From: Colocasia esculenta
Taxonomy: Eukaryota > Streptophyta > Magnoliopsida > Alismatales > Araceae
DNA length: 64,000 nt
NCBI GenBank assembly: GCA_014218235.1
Contig: CM024766.1
Span: forward strand, 53,863,545-53,927,544
Direction of reading: 5' to 3'
Each line of letters begins with the position of its first letter. Within the stretch, counting starts at the first letter, position 1. A program made the translations under genes and the position numbers. The notes under the pieces were generated by a model that worked only from the letters and a program-made list of their open reading frames with translations, was not told the origin of the DNA and did no database searches. Positions 45,452 to 57,006 of the stretch are shown here, one piece after another.

Positions 45452-47590
45452 GGTGAATGGAAAACATCGACCTGTGAGCTTCTGCAAGTACTCGCTCACG
45501 AACATCCACAACATCAGGGACACACACTCGGTGCTGAAATCTAATAACACCGTCCTCATCTCGATCAATGCCTACCTTGCCCACCATCTCCTAAAGCCTG
45601 GGATCAATCTTTTGCTACTCGATCACCTCGTCCAGAACCGTGGACCGGATAGACAACGGTACCACGAAAGCCTGACACAACTGTGGCTCTAGCTCGATCA
45701 TAGCACATGCCACATCCTCAAGCATCTTCCAATCCTGCCGAAGTAAGGACCTCTTCCTACTGAGTGTATCCGCCACGACATTCGCCTTCCCTGGATGTTA
45801 TTGAAGCTCGAAGTCGTAGTCCTTAAGAAACTCTATCCACCTTCTCTGTCGTAGGTTCAACTCCTTCTAAGAGAAAAGATACCTCAGACTCTTGTGATCA
45901 GTGAACACCTCGAACTTGACAACATAAAGATAGTGTCTCCAGATCTTTAGTGCATGAACCACAGCCGCTAACTCCAAATCATGGGTTGGATAGTTACGCT
46001 CATGCTCCTTTAATTGGCGAAAAGTATAGGAAACTACCTTACCATGCTGCATTAACACACAACCAAGGCCTATCTGAGAAGCATCAAAATAGATAGTAAA
46101 ACCCTCTGTACCACTAGGCAAGATCCACACGGGTGCAGATGTAAGCCTTGTCTTCAGCAACTGGAAACTGCTCTCACAATCATCAGACCACACATACTTC
46201 ACCCCTTTCCTGGTTAGCTTAGTCAAAGGTGCTGCGATAGAGGCAAAGCCTTCAATGAATTGCCTATAATGGCCTGCTAACCCAAGGGAACTCTTGATCT
46301 CAGATGGTGCCTTCGGAGTCTCCCACTCTAACACCGCCTGAACCTTCCCTGAATCAACAGCTACTCCAGCGCCTAAGATAACATGCCCAAGGAAATGAAC
46401 CTCACGCATCCAGAAGTCACACTTGCTGAACTTAGCATACAGCTTGTGCTCTCGAAGAACCTCCAGAACAATCCTCAGATGCTCACGGTGTGTAGCCTCA
46501 TCAGGAGAATAGACTAACACATTGTCTATGAACACCACAACAAAGCTATCCAAATGTGGCCTAAACACTTTGTTCATGAGATCCATGAACGCTGCAAGGG
46601 CGTTAGTTAGACCAAAAGGAAGCACAAGAAACTCATAGTGTCCATAGCGGGTCTTGAATGCAGTCTTGGACACATCTTCTCCCTTGATCCTCAACTGACG
46701 CAGAACAATCTTGGAAAACACATGCATTCTGCAGCTGATCGAACAAATCATCTATCCGCGGCAAGGGTACTTGTTCTTCACTGTCACCTGGTGGAGCTTC
46801 CTGTAGTCAATACACAGCCTGAGGGAACCATCTTTCTTCTTCACGAACAACACAGGTACACCCCATGGTGACACACTAGGGCAAATGAATCCCTTATCAA
46901 GCAAATCATGCAATTGCTTCCTCAGCTCGGCTAACTCCACAGGTGCCATCCGATAGGGAGCCTTAGAGATAGGTGAGGTGCCCGGAAGCAACTCTATGGT
47001 GAACTCTATCTCCCTTGCTGATGGCAATCCAGACAAATCATCAGGAAACACGTTAGGAAACTCCTGCACAACCTCAATCTCCTCAAGGGTAGGTGACTGA
47101 TCAGCCTTGGGGACTAATACCACGCTAGCAAGAAAAGCGTCGCAACCCTTGTTCACCATCCTCATAGCCTTCATGGTGGAGAACACAAATCTTCCTGCTA
47201 AATTCCTTGGCAACGAATGTGAGAACTCATCCTCTTCGGGAATACGGAAAGTAATCTTCTTCCCCCTACAATCCACCAAGGCATAGTACTCCTCAAGCCA
47301 ATCTAGACCAAGTATGGCATCATAATCCTTCATCTTGAGCAAGTAGAAGCACCCGAACAAGCCTCGGTCTTCAATGCACATAGGTAAGGATGGAATGCAC
47401 TTTCTGGTCGCTACCGTACCTGTTGGTGTGTGCACAGACAAGGGGACTTCTAACTCCTCTGCCTGAACTCCAGACTCTACTGCTAACTGCTTAGCAAACC
47501 AATTGAAAATAAACTAGTGTGTAGCACTCGTATCAAACAACACTCGAGCCTGCACTCCCATGATGAGAACCATACCTTCCGTGACGTTCT
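45452..47590 (-). pseudogene. Gypsy pol of D, protease to integrase N-terminus
   Basis: The protease site reads FDTSATH followed by a TAG (47515-47560), where F has FDTGATHS. RT has LGLDWLEEYYALVD, ELLPGTSPISKAPYRM and SLRLCIDYRKL. The catalytic motif is FIDN instead of FIDD (about 46520). A frame change and small deletion near 46745 remove part of the region after YPLPRIDD in F. RNase H has DHKSLRYLF, with stops from 45868 on. The upstream half of the integrase HHCC finger ends at 45452. The gene continues at 20425 across C. Confidence 0.88.
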
Positions 47591-48362
47591 CTGCCTGCTT
47601 TGCATCCTCTTGAGCTAGTGCAAACACTTGGGCTTGGGCCCGAGGCCTTCCTGGTCTCCCTGTCACAGGTGCTGCTGCTGCTATCGCTGATGGGGCTAGC
47701 GCTCCTCTTTGAGCAAATTGCTGAAGTCTGGGGCAATCTCTGATCTAGTGCTCGGTGCTGCCACACTTCAGACACTTCCCTGCTAGCTTCCAACACTCGG
47801 TGCCGCCGTGTGCACTTCCACAATGAGGACACATCTTATTGTCGTTGGGCCTAAAGCTAGGTGACTGAGGTACCACTGCCTGCTGACTCAAAGCTGCTGG
47901 ATGCTGTGGTGACTGGTACACCGCTGCCTTCTTCTGGTCTTGCCTCTAGAAAGGTGGTTTTGATCTCTTCTGAGGTGCCATATTCTCCTCAATATACTGC
48001 TCCATCTCACTCTCCTACCTGCATGCTGCGCTGAGAGTCTCATCCAAAGTACGGTGGTCAAAAGCAACCAGCCTCGACCTAAGTGATGGTTTGAGCCCCA
48101 TCACAAACTTCTTGGCCTTCCTGCGCTCATTAGCCACAATATGAGGAGCATATTTGGAAATCTCGGCAAACCTGGCATCATACTCCAAGACAGTCATGGA
48201 GCCCTGTGTGAGAGATAGGAACTCCTACTCCATCTTGTCCTAGATGTGCTCGGGGATGAACTTGGCCTGAAATAGCCTCGTGAACTCAGCCCAAGTCACC
48301 TCAATATCACCGTCCTCGTACCTCGTATGTAGCATGGAGGACCACCAAACATCAGCTCTCCC

Positions 48363-48433
48363 CTGCAAAACACAACCCATAAGCGCCATCCAACAAAAAC
48401 TTAACCATACACAAGTACATATACTCTAAGTAC
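48363..48433 (-). other. Apparent intron 2 of D gag (71 bp)
   Basis: The minus strand reads CTACAG|GTACTTAG at the donor (48433) and TTTTGCAG|GGGAGAG at the acceptor (48363). It is phase 0 between a Gln and a Gly codon. F has an 80-bp intron at the same place with diverged sequence. Confidence 0.72.
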
Positions 48434-48640
48434 CTGTAGCATGTAAGTAGCCAAGCTGACTTTATCTTCTTCAGCACACTTGATAGCCCAGAAGATCTTC
48501 TATACCTCCCTCATCCAACTCTCTGCCAAGAGGGGCTAACTCTCCCCCTTAAAAGAAGGCAGAGCCATCCTCTTAAACCTCTCCATGATGGACGGACCAC
48601 CATGACCATGCTCCTGGGGAACTGGAGCTGGAGCCCGAGC

Positions 48641-48723
48641 CTAAGACAACAAGCAACACATAAGCAATCATAAGCAATCATACATTCAACAAAACAGCCT
48701 GCTCCCTATTTAACAACTCTAAC
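48641..48723 (-). other. Apparent intron 1 of D gag (83 bp)
   Basis: The minus strand reads GGCACAG|GTTAGAG at the donor (48723) and TTGTCTTAG|GCTCGG at the acceptor (48641). It is T-rich and phase 0, and matches the position of F intron 1. Confidence 0.75.
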
Positions 48724-48936
48724 CTGTGCCTGCAACTAAGCCTGCAGTGCTGCCTGCGTCTGACCCTGAGTCTGCATTGCCTGGACTAGGCCTTGCATGA
48801 ATACGCCATAATCCACAGGTGGTGGTGGAGGGAGTACCGTAGGACCCTGGGGTGCTGGGGCCTGCTACTCACCACACTCCTCACGCCTTTGCTCGTCCTC
48901 CCGAGCCTAAGTACCATGCCTACCATGGCTTGCCAT

Positions 48937-49043
48937 TGCTTGAAAAACCATTAACTTAGTTAGAATCTAAGTTACTTAGTCCTAACCAGTTTCTTAACTA
49001 TTATTGATTCATTATTAGATATTTTCCACATATATGGACTAAT
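48937..49043 (-). other. 5' leader of D up to the F insertion
   Basis: This is AT-rich untranslated sequence. TTTTTCAAG ends two bases before the gag ATG and could be a splice acceptor (48939). CTAAT (49039-49043) is F's candidate target-site copy. The primer site and 5' LTR of D are off-window. Confidence 0.6.
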
Positions 49044-52000
49044 TGTAACGACCCTCCTTATATCGGTACGGTTATACCAACCCACATCGATATAATGAAC
49101 GCCGCTACAGTGGGACATTTACCCAACAGTTATACGATAGCCTGAAATATACCTAAATACATTCACATAGCGGTCGAAAAGAAATAGCCAAGTGTAACTT
49201 CTTATTCCATCATCCACATTCTATTCACAGTCCATATATAGAAGAAAAGAAATCTAAAATTTTCATAACTGAGTAATGAAATAAATACATTGTCCACAAC
49301 TTTCCACTAAATAAGTACACAAATCCCAAAGGTAGAGCAAGTCTACTCTTATTACATACTTATGAAAAATAAAAGTACAATGCCAAGTCCAAAACAAGGT
49401 CTCCTACTCCCGCTCCGAGTCACTCCTAACGATCTCCTCAGAAGAAGTAGAAATCTCTGCACCTGTACGCCGAAGCAAGAGTGAGTTCAAATGAACTCAA
49501 CAAGTAACACCAAACACACTAAACTTACATGCATCACATAACTTTCACATTTTTCATACTACACAATATCATATAAACATGGATTTAACAATTAATTCGA
49601 GTAAAAATCCTAAACATGATGTCTACACATGTTACACATGGAAATTGTCTTATATAAAATTTTCAATAACTTAAAGCCTATCACATGCTTTCTACACACT
49701 TTTCCGTATATTAAACTAAGCTCATTTAACCACATTCACACACACTTACAAGTTAAACATTAGTCAATTTAAACATGGAGTTTGTACACATAAATAAGAG
49801 ACAATTCTAGTATGGATTCTATAATCATTTTCACATGGATAACACATTTATACTCATGAAAAGGTTGTTGTTTTGCTATGTACATATTATAATCATTTAA
49901 GAAGTTATCAATTTACATGTTGTCACAAGAATTCATATTAACACATGATCACTTACACAATTTCACAATTTACACATTCACTTTCACTTAAACACAAGTT
50001 CACATTTATTAAATACTGTGACACATAGCCCAAACCACCTTTTAGAAGGACACACACTAATCACATCACATATCTATCACCTAGGCATTACAGTGATAAA
50101 TCTTAGTTACTGCGCAAAACCGGGAGAAGCACTCTCCACCCTAATCAGCGATACTTGTTCGCCTCCAGGATTTAATCCCAATACCCGTGGGACATCACAC
50201 ACTATGAACCTTCACGTGGAGACTTTATCACAGTACGGTTCCACAGCCCTCTAATGTAGCAGTGTCACTCATTGGCACATTTACACATTTTTCTTAATTT
50301 CCAACACACACTTAAAGCACAATTTTTAACACATCCATTTCATGCTCACACATTTACACATTTCAATATTACCTAGCATGGTACTACTATTCTCAGAATT
50401 TACACATTCAAAATAAGTCTAATCATGCAGAATTTTGCCGATTTTAATATCAACACATTAACATACCTTAATTTATCAATATCACACATGAAATTGAAAT
50501 GTATAGCTACTGTCATCATTTCAATAGAAAATTTTAACCAAAAACCTATTATAGGTTAACCATCATGCATATAATTTTTTGCATTTTTCTGAATTACACA
50601 CTAATTATGAAAATGTTAACAGTGGAATCACATAAGACTAAAATAACCAAACTAACATGAATTTTCATTGTTCGGATTCATAATTCATTATATACATGTA
50701 TACTGACAGTTCTAATCATGTGCCAAATTCTAAAGATTTAATTGTTTCCATATCATTTAATAGAATTTCTTCACTAATTAAGCATGCTCACTATTTTTCA
50801 GTTCAGAAAATCTAAAAATCTACACAGTCATCCAAAAATTCCCAAATTTTAACAACATGACTTGACATCGATTTAAGCACCACAGAAAATTTATGTCACT
50901 TAAATTCCACAAGGATAACATAAACAGTAATTGGCAATATTCAGAACCTGTTTAACATGTATTTCAAAAATTTTAATAAATAATACACTTAACGAAATTT
51001 CACAGAAATTACACAACATGCTCCACTACACATATTACATAACATATAAAATTTACCATATATCCGCTTGGCAGAAATCCGAAAAATAGCTTATAAAGGC
51101 AGACAGTCCACTGTTCTTGCCTGAAGAACTCAATGGCAAGGGTATGGTCGTTTACTCATGTTAACGGCAACATAGGGTGCCTCCAACTCAGGATCTTAAC
51201 TGCAAGGGATCCCGCCGTTAAGTTTCTATCTGTGCAAAACATAGACTGAACGCAAGAAACTTGGTGAAATTGGGGTTCCAGGACACGAATAAAATTCCAG
51301 AAAAATACCTAGGACCTACTAGACGTATGTAAGAGTGATGTGAAAGGGTTACTTGCCTCTTGGAAAATCCACAAGCAATGATTTAATCCGGAGAAGCCCT
51401 CCTCGGCCAAAGCCAAAGAGTCCTCAAAACTCCCTCGATCCGAGTTTGTGATGATCTCCTCTGCACACCAGTGTGGGGAAGCTGTTCCCGGATGTTCAGA
51501 GCCCTCTCCAATCGTTGTAGAATGTCGGATGAAGCCTCAAATCGCCGGATCAAGGAGTTTCAAAGTCGGGATTCGCACATAAAATGTTATGGTTTTTGAC
51601 AAATAGTCAAAAGGGTTAGATCTAGCCGGAGATGGGGTGTTTTATAGAGCTAGGGTAGGAGATGAAGTTGGGTAAGGTTGGGTTACCATTGGGGAACAGT
51701 TTCCTAAATCAAGGGCAACATTTTCGGAGGCGTTTCCAGATATGAAATCGCAACAGATCTGGGAGGTAAACGTCAACATCAATAGCCGTCAATTCTGAGT
51801 AGGCGTCCATCGATGTGGCCGCTGATTTATGGTCAACGTCAACTGATGTTGACGCCAACTAGCCGCCAGAACATAACTTAAAACTGCAGAAACTTTATGT
51901 ACACCACACATGTATATATATATAATCTACAATGCACACATTAAAATAATACTTATTCATGCAATGTAAACAAGTAAGTACTATGCACAATAAAGTTTGT

Positions 52001-52067
52001 ACATCGATGACATACATTTATACATACATAAGAAATCACCCAAAAATGAAAAATCAAGGGCCTTACA
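49044..52067 (-). repeat. 3' LTR of element F (3,024 bp)
   Basis: On the plus strand it begins TGTAACGACCC and ends GGGCCTTACA. The middle (49500-51060) is AT-rich with many ACACATTT stretches. Near 51115-51235 and 51765-51870 there are short inverted repeats with AACGGC/GCCGTT and GTCAAC/GTTGAC. A 78-codon plus-strand ORF (50018-50254) also occurs in the 5' LTR, but it is antisense and unlikely to be real. Minus-strand GTACAG|GTGCAG (donor 49462) is a possible splice donor. Confidence 0.92.
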
Positions 52068-52112
52068 CCCTCTCCCCCTTAAAGAAACTTCATCCTCGAA
52101 GTTGGACCGACG
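52068..52112 (-). promoter_or_regulatory. Polypurine tract and short 3' untranslated stretch of F
   Basis: The minus strand reads TTTAAGGGGGAGAGGG immediately before the LTR start TGTAAGGCCC. The pol stop is only about 45 bases upstream. Confidence 0.85.
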
Positions 52113-55100
52113 CTACTCAAACAATTGAGGATATTTCTTCTTCATTGCATCCTCAAGCTCCCAAGTAGCCTCCTCTCGTGAGAAGTTATGCCATAAGACT
52201 TTCACCGATGCAATACTCTTATTCCAGAGATGCTGAACCTTCCGGTCAAGAATAGCCACTGGTTGCTCCACATAGGAAATATCTGGCTGAATCACCACTG
52301 GCTCATGGCTAATAACATGAGATGGATCTCTGACATACCTCCTGACCATAGATACGTGGAAAACGGGATGGACACTAGCTAACGCTGGGGGTAAAGCTAG
52401 CTCATATGCCACGTTGCCCAAACGTCTGAGAATCTCATGCGGGCCAATGAATCTAGGACTTAACTTACCATGCCTGCCAAATCTAACTACACCACGAGTA
52501 GGCGAAATCTTTAAAAAGACATGCTCACCTACCTCAAACTCCAAATCCTTCCTCCTGTTGTCGGCATAACTCTTCTGCCTATCATGTGCCGCAACAAGCC
52601 TCTTCCTGATCAACTGGACCTTATCCGACGTCTCCTGAACTAACTCCGGGCCGATCATCTGCCTATCACCTGTCTCCTCCCAACACAAAGGAGATCTACA
52701 GGGCCTACCATACAATGCCTCAAATGCAGCCATACCAATAATCGCATGAAAACTGTTGTTATATGCAAACTCCACTAGAGGTAAATGGCGCTCCCAATTA
52801 TCTTTCCAATCCAGAACACACGCCCTCAACATATCCTCGAGTGTTAGGATAGTCCTCTCGGACTGTCCATCTGTCTGGGGATGAAACGCCGAACTGAGCT
52901 TCAGCTCCGAACCTAACGCATCCTGAAGACCCTTCCACAGCCTCAAAGTAAATCTCAAATCTCGATCCGAAATGATCGACTTCGGGACACCATGCAATCT
53001 AATAATGCTACTAATATACAATCTAGCTAAACTCTCTACTGACTGCTTCTTCTTCATGGGTAGGAAATGCGCTGTCTTCGAAAATCTATCTACCACTACC
53101 CAAATCGAATCGTTACCCCGTCTAGATCGAGGCAAACCCGTAACAAAATCCATAGTGATAGCCTCCCACTTCCATACTGGGATCTCCATCTTCTGCATAA
53201 GACCAGATAGTCGCTGCCGCTCGGCCTTCACTTGCTGGCAAATTGGACATCTAGACACATACTCCGCTACATCCTTCTTCATGCCAGACCACCAAAAAGA
53301 TCTCTTCAAATCCTGGTACATCTTAGTGTTACTCGGATGAATAGAGAATCTAGACCTATGAGCTTCTGCTAAAACATGCTCATGGACGTCCACGATGTCT
53401 AGAACACAAACACGGTGGTGGAATCTAATCACGCCATCCTCATCACGAGCAATGCCTGCCTTGCCCACTAACTCTTGGAGTCTAGGGTCGGCTTTCTGTT
53501 GCTCGATCACTTCATCCAACACCAAAGACCTAATGGACAACTGAGCTACAAAAGCCTGGCACAATGATGGTTCTAACTCAGTCATCGCACACGCTGCATC
53601 CTCCAACATCTTCCAATCCTGCTGGAGAGACGACCTCTTCCTGCTAAGGGCGTCCGCTACAACATTCGCCTTTCCAGGATGATACTGGAGGTCAAAGTCA
53701 TAGTCCTTCAGGAACTCAATCCATCTTCTCTGCCTAAGGTTTAATTCCTTTTGGGAGAAAAGGTACTTTAGACTCTTGTGGTCAGTGAACACCTCAAATC
53801 TGACACCATAAAGATAGTGTCTCCAGATCTTTAGTGCATGAACCACTGCCGCAAGCTCAAGATCATGAGTCGGATAGTTTTGTTCATGCTCCTTCAACTG
53901 AAGAGAAGCATACACTACTACCCTTCCTTGCTACATCAATACACAGGCAAGGCCAATCCGAGAGACATCCGTGTAGATAGCAAAACCCTCTACACCGCTC
54001 GACAAAACTAACACAGGAGCCGATGTGAGTTTAGTCTTCAATAATTGAAAACTACTCTCACACTCCTCAGACCAGACAAACTTTACTCCCTTTCTGGTTA
54101 GCTGAGTTAATGGTGCGGTGATGGATGGAAATCCTTCAATGAATCGCCGATAATAACCCGCCAAACCAAGAAAACTCTGAATCTCCGAAGGAGTCTTGGG
54201 AATCTCCCAATCCATAACAGCCTGGACTTTTGCTGGATCCACTGCTACACCAGCACCGGAGATAACATGCCCAAGGAAATGAACCTCGCGCAACCAAAAA
54301 TCGCACTTGCTGAATTTTGCATACAGCTTGTGCTCTCGGAGAACCTCTAATACTACCCTTAAATGCTGACGATGTGTGGCCTCATCCGGAGAGTAGAACA
54401 ACACGTCATCAATAAAAACTACGACGAAACTATCTAGATATGGTCTAAACACCCTGTTCATGAGATCCATGAATGCTGCCGGGGCGTTGGTCAAACCAAA
54501 AGGAAGGACCAAAAACTCATAATGTCCATAACGGGTTCTAAAATCCATCTTGGACACATCCTCACTCTTAATCCTCAACTGATGATAACCAGACCGCAAA
54601 TCAATCTTAGAAAAGACTGATGCACCTTGCAGCTGGTCAAACAAATCATCAATCCGAGGTAAGGGATACCTGTTCTTCACCGTCACTTGGTTTAGCTTTC
54701 TATAATCAATGCATAACCTAAGTGATCCATCCTTCTTCTTCACGAATAAGACAGGTGCGCCCCAAGGGGAAACGCTAGGGTGAATAAATATCTTATCTAA
54801 CAAATCCTGCAACTGCTTTCTTAGCTCAGCTAATTCCACAGGTGCCATTCGATAAGGTGCCTTCGAGATAGGAGAGGTGCCTGGAAGCAACTCTAGGGTG
54901 AACTCTATCTCTCTAGCCGGTGGCAAACCAGATAGGTCATCAGGAAAGACATCTAGAAACTCTCGCACTACATCTATATCCGCAAGAGTAGGTGACTCAT
55001 CAGCCTTGGGTACTAATACCACGCTGGCAAGAAAAGCGTCACAACCCTTGTTCACCATTCTCATCGCCCTCATGGAAGAGATGACAAACTTCCCTGCCAA

Positions 55101-55620
55101 GTTCCTTGGCAAAGGATGAGAAAATTCATCTTCACCAGGAATGCGGAAAATGATCTTCTTCCCACGATAATCTACTAACGCATAGTGCTCTTCTAGCCAA
55201 TCCAGACCAAGAATAGCATCATAGTCCTTCATCTTTAGCAAGAAGAAACACCCTTATAGGACTCTATCCTCGATGCACACCGGTAAAGATGGAATACACT
55301 TCCTAGTCGATACCGTACCTGCAGGTGTGTGCACAGACAAAGGGACTTCTAAATCCTCAGACTCTAGTCCTGACTCTAGGGCTAACTGCCTAGAAAAACG
55401 CTCGGAAATGAACGAGTGGGTAGCACCTGTATCGAACAAAACCTGAGCATGCACACCTAAGAACAAAACCGTACCTTCGGTAACATGATCCGCCTGCTCG
55501 GCGTCCTCACGAGCTAACGCAAACACTCGAGCTGGGGCTCGAGGTCTCCCTGGTCGTCTTGTCGCTGGCACTGCTGCTGCTGCTGCTAGGGCTAGTGCCA
55601 CTCCACGCTGACCTCCCTGC
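52113..55620 (-). pseudogene. Gypsy pol of F (PR-RT-RNase H-INT-chromodomain)
   Basis: Protease with LFDTGATHSFIS (about 55440). RT with LGLDWLEEHY, YPLPRIDDLFDQL and FIDDV (about 54405). RNase H with FTDHKSLKYLF and GKANVVADALSRK. Integrase with an HHCC finger (CPICQQVKAERQ), MDFVTGLPRS, SDRDLRF and the QSERTILTLEDML glutamate. The C-terminal part (52360-52113) has VLWHNFSREEATWELED, a chromodomain-like motif, and ends KKYPQLFE. In-frame stops are TAA at 55256-55254 and TAG at 53933-53931, the latter where D still has CAG. The chromodomain puts it among chromoviruses, where it is thought to guide insertion to modified chromatin. Confidence 0.92.
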
Positions 55621-56246
55621 TGCAGTCTGGGGCAATCCTTGATCCTGTGCTCGCTGCTCCCGCACTTCAAGCACTTCCCTGCCAACTTCCAACATTTCGT
55701 ACCACCATGTGCCCTCCCGCAATGAGGACACTCCTTCTGGCCACTAGGGGAACGCTGAGAAGGTACCTGACTGCTTCCCGATGCCACGGGACGCTGCGGT
55801 GACTGAAAAGCCGCCTTCTTCCTCTCTTGCCTCTGGAAAGGAGCTGTAGGCCTCTTCTGAGAAGCCTTCTTCTCCTCCAAGTACTGCTCCATCTCTCCTT
55901 CCTGACGACACGCCGCGCTGAACACCTGCTAGAGGGTACGATGGTCGAAAGCCACCAACCTCGTCCTCAGTGATGGCCTCAGACCCATCACGAATTTCTT
56001 CACCTTCCTACGCTCATCAGCCACAATATGAGGGGCATACTTTGAGAGCTCGGCAAACCTGGCCTCGTACTCCAGTACTGTCATGGAGCCCTGCGTCAAT
56101 GAGAGGAACTCCTGCTCCATCTTGTCCTGGATGTGCTCCAGAACAAACTTGGTTCGGAAAAGCCTCACAAACTCATCCCAGCCAACCTCCACAGCACCAT
56201 CCTTGAACCGAATACGTAACAACGAGGACCACCACACGTCGGCTCG

Positions 56247-56326
56247 CTCTTGCCAAAACCATCCATAAGGACTAACCAACATAATCTATACTTAAAGAAA
56301 TAACCACCGAATTAAATTACACATAC
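56247..56326 (-). other. Apparent intron 2 of F gag (80 bp)
   Basis: The donor is CTACAG|GTATGTG (56326). The acceptor is most simply GGCAAGAG|CGAGCC (56247), which keeps phase 0. The acceptor is less clean than in D and may be mutated. Unspliced, the frame stops after VCVI. Confidence 0.7.
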
Positions 56327-56527
56327 CTGTAGCATATAGGTGGCTAAAGTGAGCTTGTCATCCTCAGCGCACCTAATAGCTTGGAAGATCTTTTCGATCT
56401 CCCTCATCCAGCTCTCAGCTAATAAGGGATCGCTCTCCCCCTTAAAAGAAGGTGGTGACATCCTCTTGAACCTTTCCATGATGGAGGGTCCACCATGATC
56501 CTGAGCTTGGGGAACTGGCGCCTGAGC

Positions 56528-56621
56528 CTGCCACAGCAAACATCATAAGCAACATATATAGCATAGCAACATAGCAAACATATCATCAAGTAAAACAGAC
56601 TACCCTTTTTATCATTCTAAC
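56528..56621 (-). other. Apparent intron 1 of F gag (94 bp)
   Basis: The donor is GCTCAG|GTTAGAAT (56621) and the acceptor is GCTGTGGCAG|GCTCAG (56528). It is T-rich, phase 0, and contains stops in the gag frame. It has the same position as the 83-bp intron of D. Confidence 0.8.
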
Positions 56622-56846
56622 CTGAGCCTCCAGCTGAGCCTGGAGTGCAGCCTGAGTGTGGGCTTGCATCTGCATGGCCTGCACTAGACCCCGCATGAAC
56701 ACTCCATAGTCTACTGGTGGCGGTGGGGGAAGCACAGGACCCTGGGGTGCTGGGGCCTGCTGCTCACCCTGATCCTCACGTCGAGGCTCATCTCTCCTCT
56801 GCTCACCCTCACGAGCAGGAACACCACACCTACCACGTGAAGTCAT

Positions 56847-57006
56847 ATCCTGCAAAATGATTTAATCACAATTTAGAACTAGACTATCTAATTTCTAACT
56901 ATTTACTTATCTATGTGGACAATCTACACAGACTTAGCATACAATGAAGATGATGGTATGTGTATATTTATGTACAATTTCAGCCTGATTATCTGATACC
57001 AATCTC
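56847..57006 (-). promoter_or_regulatory. 5' leader and primer-binding site of F
   Basis: TGGTATCAGA on the minus strand (57001-56992) lies five bases after the LTR end and matches the first ten bases of the initiator tRNA-Met site. The leader ends with ATTTTGCAG|GAT before the gag ATG (AG at 56851-56850), a good splice-acceptor sequence. Confidence 0.75.

Larger units (their letters stand above)
47591..48936 (-). pseudogene. Gypsy gag of D with two apparent introns, decayed
   Basis: The ATG is at 48936-48934. Exon 1 (48936-48724) has 71 codons, exon 2 (48640-48434) has 69 codons, and exon 3 starts at 48362. The joined exons read through to the conserved ATYMLQ and RADVWW region and a downstream zinc-knuckle region (47720-47830). 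The introns are at homologous positions to those of F and in phase 0. Many in-frame TAG codons stand where F has CAG (for example 48738-48736, 48242-48240 and 48227-48225), so D gag is dead. The retroelement gag domain of this type belongs to Tekay/Del chromoviruses. Confidence 0.75.
18170..49043 (-). mobile_element. Gypsy element D (Tekay/Del type), split by C and by F
   Basis: On the plus strand come the 3' LTR (18170-19142), the end of pol (to 20425), the inserted element C, then the rest of pol and gag (45452-48936), and the start of the 5' leader. The leader is cut by F at 49044. The 5' LTR must lie beyond F, G and E, off-window. Coding parts carry many stops of CAG-to-TAG type and lost catalytic residues, so D is old and dead. 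It belongs to the same broad family as F by gag, pol and LTR ends. Confidence 0.85.
55621..56846 (-). pseudogene. Gypsy gag of F with two apparent introns, one stop
   Basis: The ATG is at 56846-56844 (MTSRGRCGVPAREG). Exon 1 (56846-56622) has 75 codons and is Pro/Gln-rich. Exon 2 (56527-56327) has 67 codons and holds ERFKRMSPPSFKGESDPLLA. Exon 3 starts at 56246 with RADVWWSSLLR and reaches a CX2CX4HX4C knuckle (CLKCGSSEHRIKDC) near 55640, preceded by a related Cys/His stretch (CPHCGRAHGGTKCW). Exons 1 and 2 are whole numbers of codons and both junctions keep frame. One TAG at 55931-55929 breaks exon 3. Gag and pol appear to be one frame, so the boundary is only approximate. Confidence 0.82.

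Noticed and set aside
50018..50254. 78-codon ORF conserved in both F LTRs (also 57979-58215)
   Set aside because: The two LTRs derive from one insertion, and the ORF is antisense to the element with biased AC-rich composition.
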